A stretch of DNA of 64,000 nt from Gnetum montanum (GCA_015680685.1 MNCI01002209.1:244845-308844); one strand, 5' to 3'; counted from the stretch's first letter, positions 46,781-60,099 are shown. Notes: generated by a model not told the origin, from the sequence alone. Made by a program: numbers and translations.

Positions 46781-47922
46781 CACCTTAACCTCTCCTTCAA
46801 TGGAGTCTCCTACATCCCCTTTAGGGGAAGGCTTAGCTCCTTTAGCTTGAGAATTTTGTTTTCCACTTCTTGTTGCCTCATCTCTTTCTTGTTGTGTATT
46901 CATGGAGTATTCTAACACATGTGCATTGATCTCATGATATGCTTTATTTATTTATTGTATTTCCATTAATTCACATACATTCTTCTACTTTCTTTTATTG
47001 AGACAAGAAAAAGATAGTTGGTGGCTATGTTAGGATGTGAATTAATGCTTCTTTTCAATTATTTTTCTAATTTTTTAAATTTGGACAAGTAGCTATAAGT
47101 TCATATGATCCACAACCATCCATATTTGATAGTCTTATGCTAAAATTGGATCTTCAATGAGTCTTGAAATCATAGAAGAAATAATATCCATCATACGACT
47201 ACTGAAAGTTAATTTCAAAGTACAGAAGATTGAGGAAGTTGATTTTAAGTTTGAAAAGGTATTGTAAGCTTATGTGATCCATATGAGCTTGCAACATAGA
47301 TTTTCTACTAGCTACAATTTGTAGCCCCTCACAATTTATTTTTTAACGAAAACCTAGAATTCATTAATGAGTGCCTACGACTAGTACCTCTATCATAGCC
47401 ATAATTTATCTCTCAGCCTAATTGGTTACTTGACCATTAGAATTCACATACCAAACCACAGAAAATAGTTGGCTGAGATTGCTTATCATAGTTACTTTTA
47501 ATGGTTAATTAACTTGATGATTTTTTGTCAAGATATAAGCTATAACCTAGCTACGACTTGCATCCAAGTTGTAGCCATTAATCAAAAGTTACAACAACCA
47601 CCAACTAAAGCTATTTTAGCATTGGATCAATGTGAAAATATAAGATGGAACAAAATAATAAAAGATTAAGAAGAATAGAGATGGATAATTAAAGAGTTTA
47701 TGAAGATATAGAGATTAAGAATAAATTGGATTATTTGAATGATGTTGTTTTGTATTTAGATTGAATAATAAAATAGTCATTTCTTCTTATTTAAGAGTGA
47801 ATTAATATTGATCATTATTCACCATAGTTTTAACTTAACTGCACATAACCCATGGTTCTCTGTTTGATTGATTCTCATATTCTATAGCACAAGATTACAA
47901 GAACACATCTAACAAGCATATA
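46781..47922. other. DNA without recognised features
   Basis: No coding region or LTR supported on either strand. Loose repetition of TTGTAGCC/GGCTACAA-type words around 47,320-47,600 hints at relation to the arrays on either side. Confidence 0.4.
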
Positions 47923-48120
47923 AAGCCTACAACATATAAGACTGCAACATGTAAAGGCTACAATGTGTAAAACTTCACAACATGTGAGACTACAACGTGT
48001 GAAGGTTGCAATGTATAATACTTCATAGCATGTACATCTTATAGCATGTAAGACATGATAGCATGTAAAGTTTACAGTGTATGAAACTATAGTGTATAAG
48101 AATGCAGCTTATATAAGCAT
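47923..48120. repeat. Decayed minisatellite, unit 15-17 bp, about 12 copies
   Basis: Successive units share the pattern AAGxCTACAACATGT, for example AAGACTGCAACATGTA, AAGGCTACAATGTGTA and AGACTACAACGTGTG. Transitions dominate the variation between units. Confidence 0.72.
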
Positions 48121-49060
48121 ATAGTATTTAGCTAAAACATATATAAATAAAAGAAAAATAAAATAAACTACAACTCAACTAAATTAATAATTGTTTCTAG
48201 TATATTGTGGTTGAGAAAAATTAAAAAAGGCTCTAGCGTATATGAGAAAATTTTTGTAAAAAACATAGATGCAGGAAACTTTTAAAAAAACTATGAACAT
48301 AGAGAACATAGCTAGTATCAATTTTTAATGTAAAAAATAATAGTTACTGCAAAGTATAGAAAACAAGGGTAGCACTATGCACTGCAATAGTAAAAAATAA
48401 TAATTTTTAATTAAATTTTGCAATGGTAATAGTAAGGATGAAAGAGACTATAGTGTTAAATGCTTGGTTGCAGAAAACCCAAGATGGTTTTTAATTTTAT
48501 CAAATATTCTACATAAAGAAAAAATAACACAAGAAATTATTTTGCAAATAATTTTTCAACTAAGAAGTTAAGCAAAGAAAAAATTTTGTTACCAAGTGAG
48601 AAAAAATGTAAACAAACTACAACACATGAAAACATAGTACAATGCTGACTTGAGAACAAAATGAGAGATGTGTGAAATATGTGAATATATTGCACAAAAA
48701 AAATTAAAAAGCTTTGTATTTAATGTTATAAAGTTTGTTGTAAAATAGAGGTTTAGGAAGGTACAAATCGAGGCTTTCAAAAAGCCTAAGAATAGAAGAT
48801 ATCTTTAAATAGCTATTGCAAAATGAAAGATGTGTTGTACACTTAGATCTACATTTCTCTCCTGATCGATCTACACTATAATAAATGCTACTACTAGGTC
48901 TTCTATTCTAGTGATCTACACTAAAAAAGATTGTATGAATTTTTTCTCTATTGCTAAAAAAGTCTCTGTTGTTGCCAAGTGATATCTTTACCAAAAATGT
49001 ATGGAAAGAACCCTAAAATGATGTGTGATCTAGCTTAAATAGGCTTTAAATTTACTACTG
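48121..49060. other. AT-rich DNA left of element C
   Basis: Nothing is recognised. The last bases CTATG (49,061-49,065) form the left target duplication of element C. The same sequence resumes at 55,435. Confidence 0.5.
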
Positions 49061-49065
49061 CTATG
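49061..49065. repeat. Target-site duplication of element C, left
   Basis: CTATG, identical to 55,430-55,434. Confidence 0.85.
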
Positions 49066-49929
49066 TGATGAGTGGCGAGGTACCCCTACGCCCAACCATA
49101 TGAATCACAAGCATTTACACATAATATAATCAAGCTCCATGGATAGGAGTAGTTGTGGCATCTAGATCGCTATGCCTTGATTGCAGTTTGCTATCTTCCC
49201 ACTTGGACTAGTGGTAGCTTTGTCATGTATGGTTTAGTCTAGAGTGAGGCATATGATTTTTATTATTTTATATTTTATTGTTCTATGATTAACAATAGGT
49301 TGAAACTCAATTTATAATCAATTCAACTAATCTAATTGCTAATTAATAATCAAGTACCCTAACATAAGTATCCAATCCCACTTCCCATGCACATCTTAAA
49401 CACATATAACACTGTTGGATTACCAAACGTTAAGCATTACTAGGATTACCAAGAGGCATACACATGCTTGAAGTGATTGTACTTATGTGCTTAATTAATT
49501 AACATGCATTAAAATATAAATATTAACTAAGTACATGAAAAGTAAATTGCATAGAAAGTAAATCTAATCTAAGTCAAAGTGCTACAATGAATAAGAACCA
49601 ATCTCAATCTTATTATCATTCATGGAATATGTCTAGGTACATTGCCACTTGAATAAGACTCGATACAACTAACTCAGATCCACTCCATGGGCACTCACTG
49701 ACTGTCCTATAAGATTATGAAATAAAGCTACAAGAGTTCAACTACTCTATTAACAAAACTATGAAAAATTAATGCAAAACTATTACCCAAACCATGCACC
49801 TAAGCACTATATTTATAGGCGGGCCCATAACCCTTGATATCGGATATCCGATAATGCATCTAGGGGCCCATTATCAAGTATCTAATATCAAGGCTCCGAT
49901 ATCAGAGCTAGGCAAATCATGACTCATCT
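49066..49929 (-). repeat. 3' LTR of element C
   Basis: The minus strand starts at 49,929 (first base mutated, AGATGAGTCATG) and ends CGCCACTCATCA at 49,066. TATAAATATA is at 49,817-49,808. The 16-bp perfect palindrome TATCGGATATCCGATA is at 49,838-49,853. Confidence 0.88.
49838..49853. promoter_or_regulatory. Perfect 16-bp palindrome in U3, element C 3' LTR
   Basis: TATCGGATATCCGATA is its own reverse complement and lies about 20 bp upstream of the minus-strand TATA box. The 5' LTR copy (about 55,354-55,369) has the same place but is broken by mutation. Confidence 0.7.
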
Positions 49930-49947
49930 TACCCCCATGACTAAATG
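49930..49947 (-). promoter_or_regulatory. LTR-proximal polypurine tract, element C
   Basis: Minus strand TTTAGTCATGGGGGTA, the same as in element B. A second tract-like site (TTAGTCATGGGGGCTAG, minus) is at about 50,661-50,682. Confidence 0.75.
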
Positions 49948-52329
49948 AAAACTCATATTTGAGTTTAAAAAAATGATAAACAAGCTCCTTATAAAATATT
50001 AGGAATGTATAGGATTATTGACTGATATGCAACTATTGACTAACTTTGAGTGCCACATTACAAAATTTTATTCAAGTGGTTGTATACAAAATTATAGAGT
50101 GCAATAAAGACTAGACAAACATTGAATATTACAAAATTTATAGAGGTATTCAAGAATCTGCTAAAGATGATTCTCCTTATTGTCACTAGTGGTGTTAGAA
50201 TTTTAACCTTGATTATTATGTCGATGCTTCTATGGTTATGTAGAACATTCTTGAAGGGTGGACTAAAATTTCTTCTCATCACCCCATGGATCTAGCAAAC
50301 ATGTGAATTTTAAGCTACTATCTTGTATGTGCTATGATTTTCCCATGGTCGTATCCTCCATTATCCCTCTCTTGGCTTTGTTTTGTGCTTGGTAAAAGAC
50401 CTTCTTCCTTAGGTATTTCTCTACATCACCTACAGTCACCAAAGGATCAACATTAGTTGTGGTAATTTTTCCTTAATAATTAACCCTTTTCAGATCCCTT
50501 AGTTTTCTTTTAAGCACAAGGTGATTATAGCATACTATGCCCAAGGCTATGACGTAACTGAAATCATCAAGCTATTCACATTATTTTGATTAATTACTAT
50601 TAGTTATCATGATGTTCAAAAATAGGATGTTGGAAATTTTTCAAAAATTTTAAAGCAGCCATCCCTAGCCCCCATGACTAATAACCGTAACTCCAAAAAC
50701 ACATAGGTTTTTGAATAATTAGAACCAAAGGTCTAATTTAGAAGATGGCCAAGAAATATTAATGGATATGGAAATGGATATGTAGGAAAAATTAATGAAA
50801 CCAATGAGAAGTAGTTCCAAAATCATGCATAAATTCAAAGAAACCATCATTGATGTTTTGGAAGATGTAAAGGTTATTTCAAAGCCATGATTAAAAAAAT
50901 TATGCAAGTGGGTCCTCTCCAAAGCATGCTCCTACCATAATGCCCTTGCATAACCACTTCTATAGATGTCCATGGGCACCTAAGAAGTTAAATGTAGACC
51001 ATGCCTTTGTTTCAAACAACACACAACTACTATGGCTAAGATGTTATGCTATACTATACAAAACCAGAAATCTCATAATTGCATGCAATAGTGAGGTGAA
51101 TAATGGAATGAGAAGGGATTGCAAAGATCAGGATATAAGATACTTGACCATGTCCACAATAGGTTCTTGTGACAAGTGTGATTAGAATGATCAACATACC
51201 TATCCATCCAAGTTTAGACCAAGTCCATACCATGAATAGTAACCTTGCATTGATGTGTTCCATTCTGCCAACCACCATGAGTCCACAACCACCTCAAAGA
51301 ACAATCATCACTCCAAAAAGAGAATAAAAGAGAAGAAGGAAGGGCCTTAGTTAGAGGGGTGCTTTCAAGCATGGGTAACATGTCTTTCAAGCCCCATAAC
51401 CAATGCTTATAACCCATTATTGTGTCTAAGGGGTGTGCTTTGAATTCCCATCATTGCTTATTGTTTTTTTATTCTTTTTTTTTTGTATGGGAATCACACC
51501 ATGCAAATACAAAGCTTCCTTTTTATTGGTCAATGGGGAAGTGATGATACATTCCAAAAGGAGTCATAAACCACATGAAGGAAGTTAAGAATAGAACCCA
51601 AGAAGTCCCCTTGAGGTCACATCCTTTGCCATTCCCACTTGGTCATTCCCTCTTTCTTCAAGGTACAATGGTCATTGATTAATTTTAGTTTTATAAAAGA
51701 AGAACCAAATTGTTTCTATGAAAAAGACCTTTTATTTAGAGAACTAGAGGGATGGATGAGGTGGTCTCACTTCTTTACACAATTACTTACCCAATTATCT
51801 TGATAGCATAGCATAAAAAAAAACCCAACACATAGCATTGACTTTTACATTATGACTTGGCAGCTTTATTAATAAAAACATAAAATACATTCATAAGACA
51901 TAAAGAAAATGACTCAAGAAAAAATAAACATATAAAGAAAAGAAAAATATTAAGAAATGGAAAATATATGAAGAATCAGAAAATTCTAGAACTGATAAGC
52001 AAATCAGTTACTTCCATGCATGTTTGAGATAGTTTTATATTCTCATTTTTAATCCACCGGCTATCTTCTGGTTTAATGGCTATTATGTATATTGGTTTTT
52101 GCTCACACACTTACTCTTGAACTTTATGGTGGGCCAGTATAGAGGTTGTGTTAATATTTTGAACTTCCAACCCACAACTGCATCCTTTATCATTATTGGT
52201 AATGCATGGATTCTTCTATCTCTCCACAATTATAGGTTTATCATTTATGTGTTGTGTTGGAGTGGTGATGGTTATAGGCTTTTGTGTATGATTAGGAGAT
52301 ATCATTTTTGTGAGGAAGGTTGTTACATG
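49948..52329 (-). other. Long 3' non-coding region, element C
   Basis: Homologous in part to the 3' regions of A and B. The CCTCTAACTAAGGCCCTTCC island lies at about 51,335-51,360 on minus. No conserved reading frame is present. Small open frames on both strands are not shared with B or A and are not annotated. Confidence 0.65.
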
Positions 52330-54447
52330 AAATTATCCTTATGCTAGTTTAGGTAATGTAGTAGGTCCATCAGTGTTTTGCCTTGGCTTATAGCCTTTCC
52401 TTCAGAAGGGATGCTTCTAGCGTTGTAGTTGAGATTTACTAGCATTATCATTTACATGTATGTTTGCAACACAAGTGGCATTCTCTCATTGATGTTGTGA
52501 TGCTAAACCTTCCTATGTTATTGGAGGTGACATATGATGGAGGTGAGTATCATAATATTAAGGATATGATGTAAGGTGAGATGTGTGAGGTGGTGATCTC
52601 GTATAAGATGTAGGATAATGATATTCGAGAGAGTGGTAGTAGTAATTTGAAGTAGAGGAAGTAAAACTAGTTGGTGAAACAGGATGTTGAACATAATATC
52701 CATGTGGGTTTAGTTGGTAGAAATGATAGGGTTGGGCTGGTGGTGGCCTCCCCCATGACTGTGGTTGTTGCCACTGCAGTTGATGCCAGTGTTGACGCTA
52801 GTAATAAGTCCCCCCAGGATAGTATAATCGATTTTGGGATTGTCTAAAATTACTACATGGAGGAGGAAATCTCCTAGGCATGTGCTTTTGTATAAACTTC
52901 AAATTTAATGCCCCTATCCAATACTCATGTAGATGCAACAAGACCAGGCAATGGCCCTTTAGATGATCATATATGCAAATGTCACATCCATTATCTTTGT
53001 CTGTGGTTAAGTCTATAGCCTCACTTTCTTCAACTAGTTTTCCTATTTGTCGATAAGTGTCCCTAGCTATTTCTTGGTTCTTTTTCCTCCTTTTTTTGTG
53101 ATCACTTGATTTGCTTTATGTCACTCTCTCCTCTATGGTTTCTACACAAGTTTTAACTTTCTCATTCATCCCTTCCAACATCTCACCTAGCTTTGCTTCA
53201 AGTTTATTGATAAAATTTTGTATTTACAAGGTTCGTTGTAAAATCATCTCATCAGAGATACCTCCTCATCCTCATCATAGATATGGAACCTTTTCTTTTG
53301 AATATTTTGGTCCCAATTATTTTCCTCAACATTCTCCCATTTACATAGCTCTCCTTCTTCTTTTTCCATGCGCTTTATCAACTCTTAGATCTTATGGATT
53401 CATAGCTCATATAATTGACCTAGATCATACATCCCAAGGGTCTCCCTTGTTTTATTATGAAGCCCATCAATGATGTGGAGAAGTTTCCTTTCCTCAAAGA
53501 AATCAAGGCGAGGACATCTATGTAGTAGTGAATAGTATCTATCCAAGGCCACATCTAAGGGTTCATGATTTTCTTGCTTCCACTCTAGGATTTGTCTCCT
53601 CAAGTTGGACACCCTCACATAGGTTTGGTATTTTTCATTGAAAAGTTCCAATAGTGTGGACCACCGTCAGATTGAATTTGGTTTCAATGATTGATACCAC
53701 ACTTTTGCTCTATCAATTAATGTCCTAGGAAAGAGCTTAAGCTTTTTCCACCCTCTTTCAATGTTGTACGAGGCACAACAATCATGGAAGGCTTGTCTAT
53801 GATGTTGTGGAGTTGAGTTGTAGCCTCATGCAAATTTAGAGGTATTATTTATATCAATCCTGGGTAAGCAACTGTCCCTGCAATGCTTGTGAGGTATCTT
53901 AACTACCTTCTTGATGTACATCAAGCTCTTAGTAACCAACAAGGGTTCATTATCATTAGACAAGTTGTGATGAAAATTTCTATTTCTCATTGTTTGATTG
54001 TGACAATCTTATCTCTATCCATGATGATGTCTTTGATTTTGCCCTTGGGTTTGATTTCTATCTTTATCATGACCCCATAGTGAAGCTCTATCTCTACACC
54101 TATGTTCATCTTCATCAAAACTAGATGTTGAAGAGGAAAAAGAAGATGAGGAACTGGGAGAATCACCATGGCTTTTATAGTTCTCTCCATGATCACTTGA
54201 TTTCTCTTGTCTAGGTTTAGAGGATGTCCTAGGCCTTGAGGCCCTCCATGATCTAGGACTTACTCCATCTTCTCTAGGATTTTCTGCACTAGTTGAATGT
54301 AGTCTTTGAGTGTAATAAAGGTCTAAATGAGCATAGGAAACCCCTTCTTGAGGTTGTTCACTCAAATTTTCTTCAGTATATATCCTATCATTTCTCCTAT
54401 GTGTTCTCATCATACAATGCATTATTGGTCCTATGTGAAGAAGACAT
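52330..54447 (-). pseudogene. Gag, element C
   Basis: ATG at 54,447 gives MSSSHRTNN. After a decayed N-terminal part come the Ser-rich and Arg/Asp/His linker (54,015-54,200) and NPCWLL. The well-preserved Retrotrans_gag region (RAKVWYQSLKPNSI, ELFNEKYQTYVRVSNLRRQ, DRYYSLLHRCPRL) is at about 53,400-53,720. An acidic helix and the knuckle GCDICIYDHLKGHC (about 52,955-52,995) follow, then a Pro/Tyr/His-rich tail with HFYQLNPHGYYVQHPVS (about 52,660-52,725). Stops and frameshifts are present. No protease follows it. Confidence 0.82.
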
Positions 54448-54560
54448 GGTTTTACCTAATAACATGTGTGACTTAAAATATTTATATTTTTTAAAAGATA
54501 GATTGTTAGTACCTTTACAACAATCATGTATAATATAAATAATTTAGATAACTAGCACCA

Positions 54561-54579
54561 TCCCTAGCAACAGTGCCAA
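54561..54579 (-). promoter_or_regulatory. Primer-binding site, element C
   Basis: Minus strand TTGGCACTGTTGCTAGGGA, tRNA-Asp type, directly after the LTR end at 54,580. Confidence 0.82.
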
Positions 54580-55429
54580 TCATGAGCAGCAAGGTACCCC
54601 TATGCTTAACCATACAAATCACAATCATTCACGCATGATCCGATTGAATTCTATGGATGGGACTAGTTGTGGCATCTAGATTGCTATGCCTTGATCGCAG
54701 TTCGTTGTCTTCCCACTTGGACTAGTGGTAGCTTTATCACTTATGGTTTAGTCCAGAGTGAGGCATATGATTTTTATTATTTTATATTTTATTGTTCTAC
54801 AATTAACAATAGGTTGAAACTCAATTTATAATCAATTCAACTAATCTAATTACTAATTAATAATCAACTACCCTAACATAAGTATCCAATCCCACTTCAT
54901 GTGCACATCTTGAACACATATAACACTGCTAGATTACCAAATGTTAAGCATTGCTGGGATTACCAAGAGTCATATGCATGCTCGAAGAAATCGTACTTAC
55001 GTGCTTAATTAATTAACATTCATTAAAATGTAAATATTAACTAAGAACATGAAAAGTAAATTTCATGGAAAGTAAATATAATCTAAGTCAAAGTGTTGCA
55101 ATGAATAACAATCAATCTTGATCTTATTACTATTCATGGAATATGTCTAGGTACATTACCACTCAAATAAGACTCCATACAACTGACTCAAATCCACTTT
55201 TTGAGCACTCACTGACTATTCTATAAGATTGCGAAATAAAACTACAAGAGTTTAGCTACTCTATTGACAAAACTATGAAAAACTAATGTAAAACTATTAC
55301 CCAAACCATGCACCTAAGCACTATATTTATAGGCCAACCCATATCCCCTAATATCATATATTCGATAATTCATCTAGGTGCTCAATATTAGGTCTCCGAT
55401 ATCAAATTCAAGCAAATCATGACTCATCA
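54580..55429 (-). repeat. 5' LTR of element C
   Basis: The minus strand starts TGATGAGTCATGATTTG at 55,429 and ends at 54,580 with a mutated terminus. TATAAATATA is at 55,331-55,322. Confidence 0.87.
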
Positions 55430-55434
55430 CTATG
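55430..55434. repeat. Target-site duplication of element C, right
   Basis: CTATG, identical to 49,061-49,065. Confidence 0.85.
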
Positions 55435-56519
55435 CCATTTACATTTTGACGTGTATTTTGAATGATTACATAGTGTATTTGGGCCATTTTCATGATCCAA
55501 AACTATAACCTATGAGCCACCAACATTTTTTACTTTTTCCATCACATTTTTCCATCACATTTCACAACATATTCAGGCTATTTTCATGGCCCAAAACTAT
55601 AGTGTATGAACCACTAGCATTTTTTACTTTTAATGCCAATTTTGGTCGTGTTTTTTACTTTTTGGCTCTCAAATGATAGCATAATAAAACTCATATCTTG
55701 TGGGCCATGAATTTTATTCTACATATTTTAAATAGTCTAGATTTTGGCTAAAACAAGATCATGTAGTAACATTTTTGAATGAAAATCAAGGTATTTATTT
55801 TTTTCTCTTGAATCTAAACAAATTACATGATAAAAATTTGGTTACCAAGCTTTCTTTTCTGAAACATAAATTTTCTTTAAGGTGTTTCAATCCTTTAATT
55901 TTATGAAGTTTCAATTTATATTTATACTTAACACCTTTCTAGCCTAAGCCTAGTTAGTGGGATGTTATAAAATGATAGGATTACAGGTCCACAACAATTG
56001 TCATAGTGGAGGATAGAACAAGATGACAACATGATGACCTCTTAACAAGTTTTCCACCTTTGTGAAAAACTAGAATATACTAGGTGACAATGCTTAAATT
56101 TCTATCTATGAAAAATTAGGTCACTTAAGAAGTGATTATTCAGAAAGATAATGAGTGGATGGAAGTGAAGGTGGTGAATGTAATAGACTAGTTCAAAGTA
56201 TGTAAAGAAGTAGTTTAATAACTATTGATTAGACAAGATGATTAGGTCAAAGGAATTAGGACTGCATTTATGCTTTGACAAAATAGTCATTTGAGGATCA
56301 ACCTGACACTATCATGAATAGCCAAGATATGGTTTTAAATAGTATAATTTTCATTCTTTCATTAATTTCCAACTTGTTATCCAGTTATACCTAACATCTA
56401 TTTTCCTTTCCTAAGCTTCTATTATTTACTTAGTTAGATTTCATCAAACCCTTATCTTCTAAATATGTACCTTCATTTTCCTTTCCCTTTAAGATGTATT
56501 ATGTAGCAATGATTTATTA
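55435..56519. other. Non-coding DNA right of element C
   Basis: No gene recognised. It contains a direct repeat of about 94 bp at 55,476-55,569 and 55,570-55,640 (second copy partial), built on CATTTTCATGxxCCAAAACTAT. It continues the sequence interrupted at 49,060. Confidence 0.55.
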
Positions 56520-57790
56520 AGAATGAATTTAGAAGAGTATGTTGTAAATTTTTATATGGATTAGTTGACTAAGTATAATGGGATTATGGATTATTCAAGA
56601 AGGATTTTGAATGTCATATTTGCTAATGGTGAAATAGTTATAATTGATGCTAAGAATTGGAGAGTGAGATTATATTTGAACTTAATTAGATAGTTCAAAA
56701 GGATGGAAAGGAGAAAATTAAATGTATGCAATTTGGTCATAGTGTGTAGTGAGGAGTAGATGGAATTAAGTTAGATCCCTATCGTGTTAGAGTTCCAAGA
56801 TGATTTTAGATTAGAGCTTCCAAGATTACCTCCAAATAGAGAGATTGAGTTTAGTATTACACTAAAACGTACTGTGGAACCTATTTTAAAGACACCACAT
56901 CACATCTCTAGTAGAGTTGGTATAATAAAGGGTTATAATCTAGGAACTCATGGAGAAAGAATTCATTAGGCCTAGTATGTCATTATGGAGAGCATCTATG
57001 TTATTTATGAAGAAGATGAATGAAGGTTTGAGGTTATGCATATACTATAGGCAACTAACTTAGGTGACCATGAAGAATAAATATTCCTTGTTTTGAATTG
57101 AAGACTTATTTGATCATCTACAAAAAGTAAGAACATTCTCTAAGATAGACTTAAAATTTGAATACCATTAAGTGCAAATGACAAAATAAGGTATAAAGAA
57201 GATAATTTTTATGACTTTGTATGGGCATTATTATTTCTTAGTTCTACCTTTTGGACTCACTAACATAACTATTATGTTTATGTACCTAATAAATAATGTA
57301 TTTCATTTGTATTTGAATCAAATTGTCATAGTATTCATAGATGACATTGTGGTGTCTATTAAGAGTAAGAAGAAACATAGAGAACATTTGATGATATTTT
57401 TTCAAATTTTAAAGAATAATCATATGTATGCACAATTTTCATAGTATTCTTTCTGATAGATGAAGATATAGTTCTTTGGACATGTAGTTGCAGGAAAGGG
57501 AATCTCAGTGGATGTTACAAAGAATATCTATCATGACAGAATGAATGATACTAAAGAATGTGTTTGAGATAAGAAGTTTCTTAGACTTAGTAGGATATAA
57601 TAGATGATTTTTGAATAAATTTTCTAGAATTGTAGATTTTGTGGTAAAGATCTTAAGGAAGGAACATGCTTTTATTTGGAATCCAACACGGTAAGAAAAC
57701 TTTGATGATTTAAAGAAGATATTGATATCTACAACACTATTAGTATGCCTAAAACCAGACAAGTCATTGTGAATTTAAAGAACATGCTGT
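56520..57790 (+). pseudogene. Chromovirus (Tekay/Del-type) protease end and RT relic
   Basis: The post-protease linker reads DxLTKYNGIMDYSRRIL (about 56,555-56,610). RT starts VLEFQDDFRLELPRLPPNRE (56,784-56,845). GHYYFLVLPFGLTN (57,220-57,265) and VIVFIDDIVV (from about 57,325) are the palm motifs; FIDDI rather than FMDDF marks the chromovirus branch. KKKHREHLMIFFQIL and the FGHVVAGKGISVD-like and DLVGYNRxFL-like parts follow to about 57,610. The RNase H beginning (VCLKPDKSL) is reached at about 57,765. Gag, integrase and LTRs are absent, so it is a truncated fragment. Confidence 0.82.
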
Positions 57791-58469
57791 AAAGATTAGA
57801 GGGGGATGCATAGGATGAAAAAGAAATTTTATTCTATTTTCATGCAACATATACTAGTCGATGAAACAAAGCTTCAAAATTCTTTATACGTTGGTAGATC
57901 AATCAATCATAGTAGGTTTGCATGGATTAATAAAAATTATAACATAGAAAAAACACACTAGATTTATAGTGGTTCAACTTCATGTAATTTACTAATAGAG
58001 GTACAATAGCCTTCTCTTCCCATAGTTTCATTTTCCTTCAAGAAAAGTCTTCAAAGATAGACTATAGGTTTCTAGGATCCCATCAACATTGATTTACAAG
58101 GTGTCATTCTTCCTCTTACAAGCTTCAAACTGAATCCACACACACAAATAATTATGTGAGTTTTATAGGTTTTGGATTATGTACATGGATCTCAATAAAT
58201 CAAATTTATTTATAAGTAGCATAGAGATCAAGAAGAGGTAAATAGGGAAGTAATCAAAGAAGGTATAGACAAGATTCTATAATGGATCAACAACCCCTCT
58301 TCACATAGGAATACAAGGAGAATAGATAAAGCTAAATATTTCTTAACTTTTTCTCCCTTTTATGACTTGTCACATGATGATCTAGGAATGTCTTTTTATG
58401 TACTTTTTGCAAATGGTTATGTAAAAATTATATTTGTGACTTTCTAAAAATATTAATTCTTTTGCTAAT
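57791..58469. other. Possible Copia-like LTR sequence
   Basis: The word ACACACTAGATTTATAGTGG (about 57,950-57,970) resembles a phrase common in plant Ty1/Copia LTRs. No boundaries can be set. Confidence 0.3.
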
Positions 58470-59040
58470 GATATCAATATAGGTTGACCTATGATGAGGT
58501 TAGTTAAACTAAGGGTCTAATGTGTCAAACTATTTAAGGTATGATCACTAAATAAATGCATAATTTATTTTCTCTGTGATTTTCTTACTAGTAGGATAGT
58601 CATCCTATGATAAGGTTGGTTGACCTAATAAGTGTATATTTTTTGTTACTTCTACATGTGACTTAGGATTGTTTACCTATGGGTCTAATAGGTTGACTTA
58701 TTAAGAAGTCACCCAAACACATATGCAACTCTCTGCTTTGCAACCCTGGTTTATCCACAAGTTAGATAACCTATTTAGAGATTAGTTGACTAAATAAGTG
58801 TTCTTAATGAAAAAAAAGTTCAAGACCATAAAATAACTTGGATAAAGTATTTTCATTCCAAATGGTATAATAAAATTGACAATCTTTCCTTATTTGAACA
58901 TGAAAAAATCCTATTCTAACAATACTCATAAACTTAAATCAAATGCATAGGCATGAGCACCCTTACTCAACTTAGGCTTCCCTTAAGGTTATGACTCCTA
59001 ACAAAACCAACTGATCATCAAAAAAATTGAACACTAAGCA
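58470..59040. repeat. Dispersed non-coding repeat, copy 2
   Basis: Homologous to 32,336-32,990 in the same orientation, with repeated GGTTGACC words (for example about 58,482 and 58,616) and the shared end block CTTACTCAACTTAGGCTTCC. Confidence 0.6.
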
Positions 59041-59249
59041 TGAAAAAGAGAATACACTGAGCATACATATAGTACTAAACATTAAAATTAATTCATTGAA
59101 AATAGATTGAGTTTAATAATAATATCTCTCTCTTTTTATCATTTCAAATCTACAAGAAGACAAACAAAAAAGACCTATCAAGATACCAATAGGTACTTGT
59201 AAAAATGATAAGTACAATAAGTAATCACAATGGTATAATATAGCATAAT

Positions 59250-60099
59250 TGATGAATCTCCATTTGATGTTAGCTGCAATGTTAGGTATGCAACATCAAG
59301 GCCGCGATGTTGCATACACAACATTGGGGCCTGGATCTAATGTCGAATGTCCAACGTCAAGGTATATACCCTAAGTCTATAAATACTACACCTAGGCTCT
59401 AATTTTAAGAAGTTTTTCATTAGTCAATTTTTAGTTTTCAAGCAAGGTAGCGAAGCTCTTGCTATTTCTTCTTCCTAGAGTTAGAATATTTTCTGAGTGC
59501 CCATAGAAGGAGTCTTAAGTGTGTATAGTTCTTTGTTTAAGCACTAATGTACCTGAGCGCAACAGTGTGATGAGAATAACATGAACTCTTTTGAAAATCC
59601 TTGTAGCACTAAGAATAGCTTAACATTTTCCTTATTTCATTTTACTTTCTTGTTGTTTAATGCATTTGATTAAGCAATTTATTTCTAGCATGACCACTTT
59701 GAGCATTCATATAGTACTTGGTAACCCAACAATGCTTAATGTTTGATAGGCTAGCTATATGTGTTCAGGATGTGTTTAGGAAAGTGGGGTGATTACTTAT
59801 GTTAAGATAGCTAGGCAATAGACACTAGTTTTCAATCTACTCTACCCTTATTCTTATTATAGGTGATTACATCCATAAAATATAAAAACGATAAAAATTC
59901 ATATACCTCAATTACATTTAAACCATATCCTTGAGCCTCACAAGTGTAGTTGGGAAGACAACGAATGTTCTCAATGTCATTTCATTTCCTAGAGGAATTA
60001 GTGTATGAGATAACTATAGGTCCATGGAATTTGACTAGATTACGCATAACACCTTATTGATTTGTATGGTTGGGCATAGGGGTATCTCACTGCTCATCA
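59250..60099 (+). repeat. 5' LTR of element G
   Basis: It starts TGATGAATCTCC and ends CACTGCTCATCA. There is a perfect 11-bp inverted repeat with an 8-nt loop at 59,287-59,316, TATAAATA at 59,378-59,385, and the inverted pair AAACCATA (59,920-59,927) and TATGGTTG (60,065-60,072). Confidence 0.87.
59287..59385 (+). promoter_or_regulatory. U3 hairpin and TATA box, element G LTR
   Basis: Arms TATGCAACATC and GATGTTGCATA (59,287-59,297 and 59,306-59,316) are perfect inverted repeats. A second set of GATCTAATGTCGAATGTCC-like words follows before TATAAATA (59,378-59,385). Confidence 0.62.

Larger units (their letters stand above)
49066..55429 (-). mobile_element. Element C: complete gag-only Ty3/Gypsy derivative
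   Basis: It has LTRs at 54,580-55,429 (5') and 49,066-49,929 (3') on the minus strand, a tRNA-Asp primer site, gag and a long 3' non-coding region, flanked by CTATG. Protease, RT, RNase H and integrase motifs were searched for and not seen. Total length is 6,364 bp, one base more than element B. The LTRs look roughly 88-90% identical by eye. It would have needed enzymes from an autonomous relative. Confidence 0.87.

Noticed and set aside
49066-49929. CRISPR or satellite array because of repeated GATATC words
   Set aside because: The words are palindromes confined to U3 of LTRs, without regular repeat-spacer units.
52741-52763. True 3' polypurine tract and LTR boundary inside element C near 52,750
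   Set aside because: The purine run lies in the conserved gag frame (QSWG then PP), and gag continues on both sides. It is kept only as a possible internal tract.
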